In this document: piece after piece, positions 1 through 10,609 of the stretch | How the letters are laid out: every line of letters begins with the position of its first letter | How positions within the stretch are numbered: the stretch's first letter is position 1 | Origin: Promicromonosporaceae bacterium | GTDB lineage: Bacteria; Actinomycetota; Actinomycetes; Actinomycetales; Cellulomonadaceae | DNA: 64,000 nucleotides | Direction: 5' to 3' | Assembly (NCBI GenBank): GCA_009783295.1 | Contig: WRHK01000014.1 | Coordinates: forward strand, 1 to 64,000 | Translations under genes and position numbers: made by a program | The notes under the pieces: generated by a model | Seen by the model: the letters and a program-made list of their open reading frames with translations, nothing else | Databases searched by the model: none | What the model was told of the DNA's origin: nothing

Positions 1-109
1 TCGCGGTCGGGGCCCCCCCCCACCGCGAGGAGCAGCTCGCGGACGGCCGCCTCGGCCCGCACGAGGTCCACGGGCGGCACGTCAGCCGCGCGCCGCATGA
101 GGCCGTCCG

Positions 110-113
<4 letters not shown>
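1..113 (-). CDS. folE: GTP cyclohydrolase I, N-terminal part (cut by window edge)
   Basis: Only the first 37 or so codons are inside the window. The start is a GTG that overlaps the ftsH stop by 4 bases (GTGA). The visible residues include [18 protein letters not shown] followed by GGPDR, which matches the N-terminal helix and the 'LLLAVGEDPDREGL' region of FolE. FolE makes dihydroneopterin triphosphate from GTP, the first step of folate synthesis. The ftsH-folE order is usual in actinobacteria and the overlap suggests translational coupling. A run of nine C (nine G in the gene) at 13-21 replaces the usual Glu-Asp codons with glycine but keeps the frame. An ATG at codon 6 is an alternative start. 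Confidence 0.8.
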
Positions 114-2125
<2,012 letters not shown>

Positions 2126-2341
2126 CGGCAGCGGAGCGGACCCCGCATCCCTTCGTTCGCACAGGCTTTCGGACGAAACTACACGTCGGCGCTGGCCGCC
2201 GGGTGAGTGTTCGCCCAGGGCAGGACGGCGACGGCGCTGAGCGCACGGAGCGTTGGCACCGCACGCGGGCACCGCCGTCGGGCCCTCGTCACAGGCAACG
2301 CTCGGGACCGTCCCACGGTTCCGAGCGCGCGCAGGACGACG

Positions 2342-2893
2342 TCAGGAGTACACGTGCGGCGCCAGCGTGGCGACGAACGGCAGGTTGCGGTACTTCTCGG
2401 CGTAGTCCAGCCCGTAGCCGACGACGAACTCGTTGGGGATCTCGAAGCCGACGTACTTGACGTCGACGTCGACCTTCGCGGCGTCAGGCTTGCGGAGGGC
2501 GGCGGCGATCTCCACGGACGCCGGGCCGCGCGAGCGCAGGTTCGCGACCAGCCACGAGAGCGTGAGGCCGGAGTCGATGATGTCCTCGACGATCAGCACG
2601 TTCCGGCCCGTGAGGTCGGTGTCGAGGTCCTTGAGGATGCGCACGACGCCGGACGACTTGGTGCCCGAGCCGTAGCTGGACACGGCCATCCAGTCCATCT
2701 GGGCCTGCGTGTGCAGGCGGCGCGAGAGGTCCGCCATGACCATGACGGCGCCCTTGAGCACGCCGACAAGCAGCAGGTCCTTGCCCGCGTAGTCCTGGTC
2801 GATCTGCGCGGCCATCTCGTCGAGCTTGGCCCCGAGCTGCTCCTCGGTGAGCAGGATCTTGGCGATGTCGCCGGCGACGTCCGACTGGTCCAC
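2342..2893 (-). CDS. hpt: Hypoxanthine phosphoribosyltransferase
   Basis: Purine-salvage enzyme that converts hypoxanthine or guanine plus PRPP to IMP or GMP. The 183-residue length is normal for the family. The PRPP-binding signature [13 protein letters not shown] is at about 99-111 and the flexible-loop region [11 protein letters not shown] at 72-82. The start is GTG, placed 3 bases after the tilS stop, with a GAGGAG ribosome binding site overlapping the end of tilS. The tilS-hpt-ftsH order is widely conserved in Gram-positive bacteria, which supports all three calls. Confidence 0.95.
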   Translation of the reverse strand: MDQSDVAGDIAKILLTEEQLGAKLDEMAAQIDQDYAGKDLLLVGVLKGAVMVMADLSRRLHTQAQMDWMAVSSYGSGTKSSGVVRILKDLDTDLTGRNVLIVEDIIDSGLTLSWLVANLRSRGPASVEIAAALRKPDAAKVDVDVKYVGFEIPNEFVVGYGLDYAEKYRNLPFVATLAPHVYS

Positions 2894-2896
2894 GGG

Positions 2897-4000
2897 TTAC
2901 TCCTCGGGGGTGCGATGCGGGGGTGTGCTGGGCGCGGCGTCGGGCCCTCGGTGCAGGAACAGGGTGCCACACGCCCGCGCTGCGCTCGCACCGGACGGCA
3001 GCCCTGCGCTGCCCTGGCCGCGCCACCCGACCACCAGGGCGTCGAGCGCGTCGACGTGCCTGGTCCCCAGGGCCCTGGCGGGCGCCCCGACGGCGATCGC
3101 CGCAGCCCGCAGAGCGCGGCGCCGGACGGCAGCGGGGGCGGCCTCCAGCAGCCCGACGTCGAGGGCGAGCCCCGCCCCTGCGTCGGTGCGCGCCGCCGCC
3201 AGGAGCGCCGCGGCCTGGGCGTCGAGGGCGTCGGCGTCGTCGCGGAGGTGGGCGGCCGAGCGGGCGAGCGCCTCGACGGTGCCGGGACCCAGCACCTCCT
3301 CGAGGAGGGGCAGCACCTCGTGCCGCACCCGGGTGCGCAACGGCGTCGCGGCGGCCGCGCCACCGGGGACCGGGGGCGGCCCTGGCACGGACAGGTCGTT
3401 CGTGGGGTCGTCCCACCACCTCAGCCCGAGCGCGTGGCACGCGGCGCGCGTCTGGCTGCGGCGCAGCCCCAGCAGCGGCCGCCGGTAGACGCCCCGTGCC
3501 GCCGGCATGCCCGCCAGCGACCGGGCGCCGCTCCCCCGCGCGAGCCCCAGCAGCACCTGTTCGGCCTGGTCGTCGAGGGTGTGGCCCAGCAGCACGGCCA
3601 CGGCCCCGCTCGCGGCGGCGGCGGCGTCGAGCGCCGCGTAGCGGGCGTCGCGGGCGGCCGCCTCCGGGCCGCCCGCACCCGTCACGGCCACGCGCCGCAC
3701 CTCCACCGGGTCCAGCCCCAGGGCGCGGCACCGGGCGGCGGCGACGTCGGCGACGTCGGACGACCCGGCCTGCAGCCCGTGGTCGACCACGACGGCGCTC
3801 GCACGCACCGCGAACCCCCGCGACCGCACGGACCGGCCCACGCGCGACGCCTCGTGAGCGAGGGCGGCCGCGAGCGCCAGCGAGTCGGCCCCGCCGGAGC
3901 AGGCGACGAGCACGAGGTCACCGGGCCGCAGCGCGAGCGAGGCGAGCGTGGCCCGCACGGCCGCGCGGACGGCGGCGACGGCGGGGTCGAGCCGGGCCAT
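2897..4000 (-). CDS. tilS: tRNA(Ile)-lysidine synthetase
   Basis: ATP-dependent enzyme that attaches lysine to the wobble C34 of the CAU-anticodon tRNA-Ile, so that it reads AUA codons. The 367-residue product has the PP-loop SGGADS at about 35-40 in the context [16 protein letters not shown], then the N-type ATPase region with [20 protein letters not shown]. The C-terminal part is shorter than in E. coli, as is usual in actinobacteria. The ATG overlaps the stop of the metalloprotease gene by 4 bases (ATGA), implying coupled translation. Confidence 0.94.
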   Translation of the reverse strand: MARLDPAVAAVRAAVRATLASLALRPGDLVLVACSGGADSLALAAALAHEASRVGRSVRSRGFAVRASAVVVDHGLQAGSSDVADVAAARCRALGLDPVEVRRVAVTGAGGPEAAARDARYAALDAAAAASGAVAVLLGHTLDDQAEQVLLGLARGSGARSLAGMPAARGVYRRPLLGLRRSQTRAACHALGLRWWDDPTNDLSVPGPPPVPGGAAAATPLRTRVRHEVLPLLEEVLGPGTVEALARSAAHLRDDADALDAQAAALLAAARTDAGAGLALDVGLLEAAPAAVRRRALRAAAIAVGAPARALGTRHVDALDALVVGWRGQGSAGLPSGASAARACGTLFLHRGPDAAPSTPPHRTPEE

Positions 4001-5139
4001 CAGCCGTGGACGCGGCTGATCCAGGCGCGCGCGTCGGCGATCTCGGCGGCGGTGGGGAGGGTGTCGGGCGAGGTCCAGACGGCGTTGAGGCCGTCGCGGC
4101 CCACCTCGCGCTCGACGGCGCGCACGAACGCGGCGCCGTCGCGGTACTGCGCGAGCTTGGCGTCCATGCCGAGCAGGCGCCGCAGCACGACGTCGAGGCC
4201 GGGCGCCCCCTCGCCGTCGCGGCGCTTCTCGAACTTGCTGCGGATCTGCCGCACGGACCGCACGACGCGGGGCCCGACGGCGTCCATCATGACGTCGGCG
4301 TGCCCCTCGAGCAGGGCCATCACGGCGGTGACGGAGCCGAGCTCGGCCTTCTGGTCGGGGGTGAGCATGTGCTCGAACGGGGCCACGCCGGTGCCGTGGA
4401 CGGCCCCGCTGACGACGTCGGCGATGGTGCGTCCCGCGGTGGCGAGCTTCTCGAGGAACGGCGCCTTGGCGAGCCCGACGGCGGTGCGCGTGACGTCCTC
4501 CATGAGGGCGCCGACGCGGTCGCGCAGGTGGGCGGCGAGCCAGGGGGCGGTGGCGAACTGGAGCGCGTGGGTCTGCTCGTGCAGGCAGACCCAGAGGCGG
4601 AAGTCGGTGGGGTCGACGCCCATGGTGCGCTCGGCGTGCAGCACGTTGGGGGCGACGAGCAGCAGGCGGCCCGGGCCCTCGCCGGTGCCGGTGCCGAGCT
4701 GCGCGTACGGGTCGAACTGCCCGAGCACGCGCGGCGCGAGCACGGCCAGCATGCCGCCCACCTCGAACGCCCCGCCCAGGCGGGCGCCCTCGCTGGTGGG
4801 CACGGCCTCCTCGCCGAGCGCCGCGGCGACGGGTTCGGTCATGGCGGCCATGACCTGGGTGTTCGCGAGCGCCCAGGTGGCGCGGTCGACCACGAGCACG
4901 GGCCCGAGGTCGGCGGCGCCGTCGCGTGGGCCGCCCGTCACGCGGTGCAGGCCGCCGGCCGGCGTCATGCGGGTGGTGGTGAGCACGTGCTCGACGGCGT
5001 CGGTCGCGGCGGCCCTCAGGCCGCCGACCAGGTCGGCGAGCTCGCCGCGCGACGCGCGGGGGCCGGGAGGGGCGAGCCGGCCGGCGAGCTCCGCCGCGGC
5101 GGACCAGTCGACGACGGGCTTCGGGCTGCTGCTGGTCAC
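4000..5139 (-). CDS. Zinc-dependent metalloprotease family protein (DUF2342 / F420-biosynthesis-associated)
   Basis: 379-residue protein of an actinobacterial family annotated as zinc-dependent metalloprotease or 'coenzyme F420 biosynthesis-associated' protein. A clear HExxH zinc motif, HEQTH, is at 187-191 within [19 protein letters not shown]. Neither a signal peptide nor membrane segments are evident, so it is probably cytoplasmic. The GTG start overlaps the dacB stop by 4 bases and its stop overlaps the tilS start by 4 bases, so the three genes form a coupled operon. The dacB-protease-tilS-hpt order is common in actinobacteria. The substrate is not known to me, and the F420 link in the family name comes from co-occurrence rather than from visible chemistry. 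Confidence 0.85.
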   Translation of the reverse strand: MTSSSPKPVVDWSAAAELAGRLAPPGPRASRGELADLVGGLRAAATDAVEHVLTTTRMTPAGGLHRVTGGPRDGAADLGPVLVVDRATWALANTQVMAAMTEPVAAALGEEAVPTSEGARLGGAFEVGGMLAVLAPRVLGQFDPYAQLGTGTGEGPGRLLLVAPNVLHAERTMGVDPTDFRLWVCLHEQTHALQFATAPWLAAHLRDRVGALMEDVTRTAVGLAKAPFLEKLATAGRTIADVVSGAVHGTGVAPFEHMLTPDQKAELGSVTAVMALLEGHADVMMDAVGPRVVRSVRQIRSKFEKRRDGEGAPGLDVVLRRLLGMDAKLAQYRDGAAFVRAVEREVGRDGLNAVWTSPDTLPTAAEIADARAWISRVHG

Positions 5140-6563
5140 CCGCCCACCGTAGCCGCGCCACCCAGGGCCGCGAGCCGCCCGACGAACTGGTCGAAGATCA
5201 TGCGCGCCCCGACCGTGGCGCCCGACTCGACCTGGTCGGCCATGAGCGCGAACACGAGCAGGCGGTCGTCCCGCGTCACGACCAGGCCGGTCAGCCCGAC
5301 GACGCCGGGCAGCGACCCCGTCTTGCCGCGTACCAGGCCGCGCCCGGGGTTGTCGCCGCCGAACCGCGCGTCGAGGGTGCCGGACAGGTTGGCGACCGCG
5401 AGGTCCGTGGCGACCTCGCGCAGGCGCGGGTGCGCGGGGTCGACGGTCAGGCGCAGCACGTCGGTGAGCTGGGTGGGCGTGAGCGAGGACCCGCGCCCCA
5501 GCCCGGAGCAGTCGACCAGGTGGGCGCCGGTCAGGTCCACGCCGAGCCGCGAGACGGAGGCCAGCACGGCCTGCGTCGAGCCGTCGGTGGACCCGGGGCG
5601 CCCCTGCTGGAGCGCGACGAGCCGGCCGAGCACCTCGGTGATCGTGTTGTCCGACGTCTGCATGGCCCACGCCGAGACCTCGCGGATCGGCGCCGAGTGG
5701 ACGACGCCGAGCAACCGGGCGTCGTCGCCGGCGTGGCCGCGGCCGATGTCGCCCGTCACGGAGACCCCGTGCTCCTTGAGCGCACGGGAGAACGCCTGGG
5801 CGGCCGCCATCGCGGGGTCGGGGGCGCGCGGGCCGAACGAGCCGGGCTGCAGCAGCGCCACGTTCACCGCCATCGAGGCGACGGGCGCGACGAACCCCAT
5901 CGTCGCCTCGGCGGGCGGCACCGCCGGCGCGACCGCCGGGCCGGTGAACAGCGAGTCGTCGAGCAGCAGGCGCACCGACGTCTGCCCGGACACGCGGACC
6001 TTCGCCGCGACCTGCGCGGCCAGGTCGCCCAGCCCGGCACGGCCGTTGACCGCGGACGCGCTGCCGGCCCCGGCGGCGAGCAGCATGTCGCCGCCGCCCA
6101 CCAGCACCACGCGCCCGTCGGCGTCGAGCATCGCCTTGGTGTCGAGCGTCTTGTCCGGGCCCAGCTCGGTGAGTGCCGCGACGGCCGTCAGCACCTTCTG
6201 CGTGGACGCGGGGACGAAGCCCGAGCTCGCACCCAGCGCGCCGAGCTTCTCGCCCGTGAGCGCGTCGACCACGACCGCCCCCACGTGCGAGCCCAGCCGG
6301 GTGTCCGTGGCCAGCCCGTGCACCAGCGCGCCGACGTCGGACGCCGACGGGACCGGGGCATCGGCGGGCAGCGTCTCCAGCACGGGCGACGGCGAGGGGC
6401 CCGGGACGGCCCCGGGCGCGGTGGGGAACGGCGCGGGCTCGGCGGGCGCCGGCGCGAGGGTCAGCATGCCGGGCACGACGTCGTACGCGTCCGCGACGAG
6501 GTAGCCGCCGATCAGCACCGCGACGACGGTGACCGCGGCACCCGTGCGAATCCGCCACCGCAT
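5136..6563 (-). CDS. dacB: D-alanyl-D-alanine carboxypeptidase/endopeptidase (PBP4 type)
   Basis: Penicillin-binding protein that trims or cleaves peptidoglycan cross-bridges outside the membrane. The 475-residue product has an N-terminal membrane anchor or signal (about 9-26) and a Pro/Ala-rich spacer to about 75. The serine-hydrolase motifs are all present: SxxK as STQK at 120-123, SDN at 304-306 and KTG at 414-416. The long insertion between SxxK and SDN is typical of the DacB/PBP4 class. It is the first gene of the minus-strand operon and is divergent from ppa, with 162 bases between them. Confidence 0.93.
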   Translation of the reverse strand: MRWRIRTGAAVTVVAVLIGGYLVADAYDVVPGMLTLAPAPAEPAPFPTAPGAVPGPSPSPVLETLPADAPVPSASDVGALVHGLATDTRLGSHVGAVVVDALTGEKLGALGASSGFVPASTQKVLTAVAALTELGPDKTLDTKAMLDADGRVVLVGGGDMLLAAGAGSASAVNGRAGLGDLAAQVAAKVRVSGQTSVRLLLDDSLFTGPAVAPAVPPAEATMGFVAPVASMAVNVALLQPGSFGPRAPDPAMAAAQAFSRALKEHGVSVTGDIGRGHAGDDARLLGVVHSAPIREVSAWAMQTSDNTITEVLGRLVALQQGRPGSTDGSTQAVLASVSRLGVDLTGAHLVDCSGLGRGSSLTPTQLTDVLRLTVDPAHPRLREVATDLAVANLSGTLDARFGGDNPGRGLVRGKTGSLPGVVGLTGLVVTRDDRLLVFALMADQVESGATVGARMIFDQFVGRLAALGGAATVGG

Positions 6564-6725
6564 GCCGTGCCCCTCCTCGTCGTCCGCACCACCTGCGGAC
6601 CAGCGTCCGTCACGGCGAGCCTAGACGTCGGCAGGCGGCGCGGTGGGACTGCCGCCCGGGCGCCGACCTGAGTCCGCCGTCGTCTGGCAGACTGGCCTCG
6701 CGTACGCACCGCAACAGGAGGAACA
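6564..6725. promoter_or_regulatory. Divergent dacB / ppa promoter region
   Basis: Gap of 162 bases between two divergent genes, so it must hold both promoters. On the plus side an AGGAGG ribosome binding site at 6716-6721 fixes the GTG start of ppa at 6726. A possible -10 (CAGACT) lies at about 6689-6694. No operator is recognisable. Confidence 0.5.
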
Positions 6726-7223
6726 GTGGAGTTCGACGTCACGATCGAGATCCCGAAGGGTCAGCGGAACAAGTACGAGGTCGACCACGAGACCGGTCGG
6801 ATCCGTCTTGACCGCATGCTCTTCACGTCGACCCGCTACCCGGACGACTACGGCTTCATCGAAGGCACCCTCGGCGAGGACGGCGACCCGCTCGACGCCA
6901 TGGTGCTGCTGGAGGAGCCGACCTTCCCCGGCTGCCTCATCAAGTGCCGCGCGCTGGGCATGTTCCGCATGCGCGACGAGGCCGGCGGCGACGACAAGGT
7001 GCTGTGCGTGCCGCTGGGCGACCAGCGCGCCGCGTGGCGCCAGGACATCGACGACGTCTCGGACTTCCACCGCCTGGAGATCCAGCACTTCTTCGAGGTC
7101 TACAAGGACCTGGAGCCCGGCAAGTCCGTGGAGGGCGCCCACTGGGTGGGCCGCGCCGAGGCGGAGGCCGAGATCGAGCGCAGCTTCGAGCGGGCCCGCA
7201 ACGCGGGGTACTACCACCACTGA
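6726..7223 (+). CDS. ppa: Inorganic pyrophosphatase (family I)
   Basis: Soluble enzyme that hydrolyses pyrophosphate to two phosphates and so drives biosynthetic reactions. The 165 residues match bacterial family I enzymes. Signatures include [17 protein letters not shown] near the N-terminus, [24 protein letters not shown] with the metal-binding Asp cluster, and a conserved C-terminal region ending in [12 protein letters not shown]. The GTG start has an ideal AGGAGG at 5 bases. It is monocistronic and followed by repeat array 1, whose first palindrome could end its transcript. Confidence 0.97.
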   Translation: MEFDVTIEIPKGQRNKYEVDHETGRIRLDRMLFTSTRYPDDYGFIEGTLGEDGDPLDAMVLLEEPTFPGCLIKCRALGMFRMRDEAGGDDKVLCVPLGDQRAAWRQDIDDVSDFHRLEIQHFFEVYKDLEPGKSVEGAHWVGRAEAEAEIERSFERARNAGYYHH

Positions 7224-7240
7224 GGTGCTGCTGTGCTGTC

Positions 7241-7360
7241 GCGCTAGGTGGGGCTCTGTCTCGCGAGATAGAGCCCCGCGGCGCGAGATAGCGCTCGCGG
7301 GCGCGAGATAGAGCCGGGCGCCGCGAGATAGAGCCGGGCGCCGCGACTTAGTGTCCGCGG
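7241..7360. repeat. 20-base phased repeat array 1 (GCGAGATAGAGC family)
   Basis: Five tandem 20-base units start at 7261, 7281, 7301, 7321 and 7341. The first half of each unit is nearly constant (cGCGAGATAGAGCC, the last degenerate as CGCGACTTAGTGT) and the rest is a GC-rich spacer. A weaker copy, GCGCTAGGTG, sits one period upstream at 7241. The array begins 17 bases after ppa and ends before the DUF559-like gene. TAG stops fall at 7269, 7289 and 7309, one in each frame. Confidence 0.9.
7250..7277. terminator. Palindrome at the left edge of repeat array 1
   Basis: A 28-base near-perfect palindrome centred on TCGCGA: an inverted copy of the repeat (GGGGCTCTGTCTCG) abuts a direct copy (CGAGATAGAGCCCC). 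Each arm is 14 bases with a single mismatch that pairs as a wobble in RNA. It lies 27 bases after the ppa stop, so termination of ppa is plausible, but there is no T-tract. Confidence 0.5.
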
Positions 7361-7495
7361 CGGTCGGCTCGCGCCGTGTCGGGACTCGCGGCCCGTGGGC
7401 TTCGAGTCCGCGCACAGGCCGACGACCGACGTCGTCGTGCACAGTGGCTTCGCAAGATCGCGCCCAACGGACGTCGAGCCCGCGACGCTCCCGCG

Positions 7496-8527
7496 ATGGC
7501 TCCTGTGCGCACCCGCCCCGACCCGCTCGTCCCGCCCTCGGTACCGCGAATGCGAGCCCGCGGGGCCGCCGTCGGTCGAGACTCGGCCGGGCAGGGACAG
7601 CAACCGGCCCGACCCGGCGCCACCACCATCGCCGACGACGCCCCGTTCGCCGACGCGCGGCGGCAGGTGATCCTTGCCCGGGTGGCCGCCTGCGAGCGCA
7701 CGATGGCCACCCCGCACTGGTACTCGTTCGAGACGGCGGCGCTGCTCCACGGCCTGTGGACGTTCCGGCTCACCGACGCCGTCCACCTCACCCAGCTGGT
7801 GAACCCGCACATCGCGCGCGAGGACGACGCGATCACCCCGCGCGACCAGGTGGTGCGCCACTGCACGGACCTCACGGAGGGGGACCGGACCACCGTCCGC
7901 GGGCTCCCCGTGACATCCCTCGAGCGCACCGCCGTCGACTGCGCCCGCTCGATGCGTTTCCCTGCTGCGCTCATGACGATGGACTGCGCGCTCCGGCACG
8001 GCGCGGACCTGCGTGTCGTCGACCGTATCCTTCGCGACGCGAAGGGCGGGCGCGGCGTCGTCCAGGCCCGGCAGGTGCGCGACCTCGCCGACCCAGGCTC
8101 CGAGTCGCCCGGCGAGAGCCTGGTCCGGGGCGTGCTCGTCGAGCACGGCTACCCGCCACCACAGACCCAGGCCCGTGTCACGACGGCACTCGGCGACCGG
8201 TGGGTCGACCTGGGCTGGCCCGACGCGAAGGTCGCCGTCGAGTTCGACGGCGAGGTCAAGTACACGACCCTCGCCGCGGGCGACCCGGACGGCGTGCGTG
8301 CGCGGGAGCGCGTCAGGCAGGCGGCGCTCGAGGAGGTGGGATGGGTCGTGGTGCGTGCGACGTGGGCGGACCTCGACGAGCCGGCGGGCTTCCTTGGCCG
8401 GCTGGAGGCCGCGCTCCACGACCGCTGGCACCTCATGCCCGAGGAGCTGCCGTACGTCGTCGGGGTCACGCGGTGGGACGTGACAGGCCGGGGAGCGCGG
8501 GCGCTAACTCGCCGGCCAGCGCGCTAA
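7496..8527 (+). CDS. DUF559/AbiEi-like protein with PD-(D/E)XK-type C-terminal domain
   Basis: Member of a large actinobacterial family annotated as DUF559 or 'AbiEi family antitoxin-like' proteins. The C-terminal part has WVDLGWPDAKVAVEFDGEVKY, which matches the D-(x)n-E-x-D-x-x-K pattern of very-short-patch-repair-like nucleases. The middle part (about SFETAALLHGL to PVTSLERTAVDCAR) matches the family's 'SHASAALLHGL ... T..ERTVVDLAR' region. The N-terminal winged helix usual in this family is not recognisable. The frame is open further upstream (GTG/ATG codons from 7376), and the ATG at 7496 was chosen as the first plausible start, so the N-terminus is uncertain. The stop TAA lies in the second unit of repeat array 2. 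No partner toxin gene is adjacent. Function unknown. Confidence 0.7.
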   Translation: MAPVRTRPDPLVPPSVPRMRARGAAVGRDSAGQGQQPARPGATTIADDAPFADARRQVILARVAACERTMATPHWYSFETAALLHGLWTFRLTDAVHLTQLVNPHIAREDDAITPRDQVVRHCTDLTEGDRTTVRGLPVTSLERTAVDCARSMRFPAALMTMDCALRHGADLRVVDRILRDAKGGRGVVQARQVRDLADPGSESPGESLVRGVLVEHGYPPPQTQARVTTALGDRWVDLGWPDAKVAVEFDGEVKYTTLAAGDPDGVRARERVRQAALEEVGWVVVRATWADLDEPAGFLGRLEAALHDRWHLMPEELPYVVGVTRWDVTGRGARALTRRPAR

Positions 8528-8600
8528 CTCGCCGGCCAGCGCGCTAACTCGCAGGGCCAGCGCGCTAACTCGCCGGCCAGCGCGCTAACTCGCGGGGCCC
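8501..8600. repeat. 20-base phased repeat array 2 (GCGCTAACTCGC orientation)
   Basis: Five units start at 8501, 8521, 8541, 8562 and 8582, a 20/20/21/20 base spacing. Each begins GCGCTAACTCGC, the reverse complement of GCGAGTTAGCGC, followed by CGGCCA-type spacer. The first units overlap the end of the preceding gene, and TAA stops at 8505, 8525 and 8545 close all three plus-strand frames. The last unit runs into the promoter of the alcohol dehydrogenase gene. Confidence 0.92.
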
Positions 8601-8642
8601 CAGCGGACCGCCGCCCCCCACCGGCCAGCCCTCACGCCGGGG

Positions 8643-8648
8643 TAGCGT
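8643..8648 (+). promoter_or_regulatory. -10 element of a probable leaderless promoter
   Basis: TAGCGT is followed after 6 bases by the ATG at 8655. The same layout (TAG-box, 5-7 bases, start codon) precedes several genes here and fits leaderless transcripts, which are common in actinobacteria. Confidence 0.5.
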
Positions 8649-8654
8649 GGCCGC

Positions 8655-9716
8655 ATGCTTGCTGCCGTGATCCATGGTGCCCGTGACGTCCGCGCCGAAG
8701 AGCGCCCCGAGCCCCAGCTCCTGACTCCCGACGACGCCGTCGTGCGCGTGGTCGCCGCTTGCGTGTGCGGGTCCGACCTGTGGCCTTACCGAGGCGTCGT
8801 CCCCACCAACGCGCCGCACCCGATCGGGCACGAGCTGGTCGGCGTGGTCGAGCAGGTGGGCGCGAACGTCACGTCCGCCCAGGTGGGCGACTTCGTCATC
8901 GTCCCGTTCTCGCTGAGCTGCGGGCAGTGCCAGTCCTGCCGCGCCGGGTTCCCGGCGGCGTGCGACCAGGTGACGTTCTTCGGCTCGACCGACCGCCAGG
9001 GCCACCCGGTGGACGGTGCGCAGGGCGAGAAGGTGCGCATCCCGCTGGCCCAGCACTCGCTGTTCCGGGTGGGCCTGAGCGAGGAGGAGGTCGAGGCCCG
9101 CGGCCTGGTCCCCCACCTGCTGACCCTCGCGGACGTCATGTCGACGGGTCTGCACGCGGCCACGGCCGCCACGGTGGGACCGCACGACGTCGTCGCGGTC
9201 GTGGGCGACGGGGCCGTCGGCCTGTCGGGCGTGCTGGCGGCGAAGCTGCGCGGGGCGCGACGGATCATCGCGATGAGCCGCCACGAGGACCGCGCGGCCC
9301 TGGCCCGCACGCTGGGCGCCACGGACGTCGTCGCCGAGCGCGGTGCCGACGCCCCGGCGGCGATCCGTGCGCTGCTCGACGGCGACCTCGCCGACGTGGC
9401 CCTGGAGTGCGTGGGCACCGAGGAGTCGATGGCGCAGGCCATGGCCGTGGTGCGGGGCGGCGGCCGCATCGGGTTCGTGGGCGTGCCGAACGGCGGCTCG
9501 CAGCTGCCGATCCGCACGGTGTTCGGCCGCAACCTCACGGTGGGTGGCGGCATGGCGTCGGCCCGCCGGTACATGGAGGAGCTGCTGCCGGCCGTGCTGG
9601 ACGGCAGCATCACGCCGGGCGACGTCTTCGACCTCACGCTCCCGCTGAGCGAGATCGCCGAGGCCTACGCCGCGATGGACGAGCGCCGCGCCACCAAGGT
9701 GCTGGTGCGCCCGTGA
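8655..9716 (+). CDS. Zinc-dependent alcohol dehydrogenase family protein
   Basis: Medium-chain dehydrogenase/reductase of 353 residues. The catalytic zinc ligands are suggested by CGSDLW (about 38) and GHELVG (about 59-64). The structural-zinc lobe is CGQCQSCRAGFPAAC (about 92-106). The Rossmann motif VGDGAVGLSG follows, and the last residues are ATKVLVRP. The substrate cannot be told from the sequence. No ribosome binding site is seen; the -10-like TAGCGT just upstream suggests a leaderless mRNA. Its stop overlaps the next gene's GTG start by 4 bases, so the dehydrogenase and the LLM oxidoreductase are translationally coupled and may act on related substrates. Confidence 0.88.
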   Translation: MLAAVIHGARDVRAEERPEPQLLTPDDAVVRVVAACVCGSDLWPYRGVVPTNAPHPIGHELVGVVEQVGANVTSAQVGDFVIVPFSLSCGQCQSCRAGFPAACDQVTFFGSTDRQGHPVDGAQGEKVRIPLAQHSLFRVGLSEEEVEARGLVPHLLTLADVMSTGLHAATAATVGPHDVVAVVGDGAVGLSGVLAAKLRGARRIIAMSRHEDRAALARTLGATDVVAERGADAPAAIRALLDGDLADVALECVGTEESMAQAMAVVRGGGRIGFVGVPNGGSQLPIRTVFGRNLTVGGGMASARRYMEELLPAVLDGSITPGDVFDLTLPLSEIAEAYAAMDERRATKVLVRP

Positions 9717-10597
9717 GGCTGTCGCTCTGGCCCAACTCCACGAACCCTGCCGCCGACATCCTGGACGAGGCCCGCGCCGCCGACGACGACGGCTGGTACG
9801 GCGTCTGGCTGGCCGACCACTACATGCCGAACACGGGCGACCTGACGCGCGCCGACGGCCCCATGCACGAGGTGTGGGGCCTGCTGCCCGCGGTCGCCGC
9901 AATGACGTCGAAGGTCCGGGTGGGCCCGCTGGTCAGCCCGACGACGATCCACCACCCGGCCCTGCTCGCGAAGCGCGCCGCCACGATCGACCACGTGAGC
10001 GGCGGCCGGTTCGTGCTGGGCCTCGGCGCGGGCTGGCAGCTCAACGAGCACGACGCCTACGGCTTCGAGCTGCCGGGCGCGAAGGCGCTGGTGGACCGCT
10101 TCGACGAGGCGATCCAGGTCACGCGCTCGATGCTCGACACGCGGCGCACCACCTTCCACGGCGCGTACTACGACGTCGCGGACGCCCCCGCCGACCCGAA
10201 GCCCGTCCAGGAGCGCCTGCCGATCCTGGTGGGCGGCAAGGGCCCGCGCATGCTCCGCATCACGGCCCGGCACGCGCAGGGGTGGAACACGTGGGGCCTG
10301 CCGGAGTCCGCAGGCGAGGTGCGCCGCCGGCTGCTCGAGGCGGCCGAGCAGGTGGGCCGCACGGAGCCCTTGTGGACGACCACCAACTGGATGTTCGACG
10401 TCGACGGCGAGACCCCGATGGCGGGCCGTGTCGTGACGGGTTCCGTCGCGGAGCTGCAGGACCTCGCGGGCCGCTACGTGGAGCAGGGCTTCGACGAGTT
10501 CGTGCTTCCGACGTGGAACCTGGGGTCGACGACGGCCGAGCGCCAGGACCGCGCGGCGAGGATCAAGACGGAGATCTTCGACCCGGTCGTCGCCTGA
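9713..10597 (+). CDS. LLM-class (luciferase-like) F420-dependent oxidoreductase
   Basis: 294-residue TIM-barrel flavin/F420 oxidoreductase. Typical signatures are GVWLADHYMPNTGDL near residue 30, VGPLVSPTTIHHPALLAKRAATIDHVSGGR in two runs, and GLGAGWQLNEHDAYGF. LPILVGGKGPRMLRITARHA follows in the second half. Such proteins use F420 or FMN to reduce or oxidise diverse small molecules. The F420 genes cofD and cofC elsewhere in the window show the organism makes the cofactor. The GTG start overlaps the upstream stop (GTGA). It ends tail to tail with pstB, with only 12 bases between the stops. Confidence 0.85.
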   Translation: MRLSLWPNSTNPAADILDEARAADDDGWYGVWLADHYMPNTGDLTRADGPMHEVWGLLPAVAAMTSKVRVGPLVSPTTIHHPALLAKRAATIDHVSGGRFVLGLGAGWQLNEHDAYGFELPGAKALVDRFDEAIQVTRSMLDTRRTTFHGAYYDVADAPADPKPVQERLPILVGGKGPRMLRITARHAQGWNTWGLPESAGEVRRRLLEAAEQVGRTEPLWTTTNWMFDVDGETPMAGRVVTGSVAELQDLAGRYVEQGFDEFVLPTWNLGSTTAERQDRAARIKTEIFDPVVA

Positions 10598-10609
10598 CCC
10601 GGGGCGGGG

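Noticed and set aside
2207-6504. Very long plus-strand open frames opposite the dacB-hpt cluster
   Set aside because: They are mirror frames produced by high GC content: Arg/Ala/Gly-rich, without family motifs, and antisense to clearly conserved genes.
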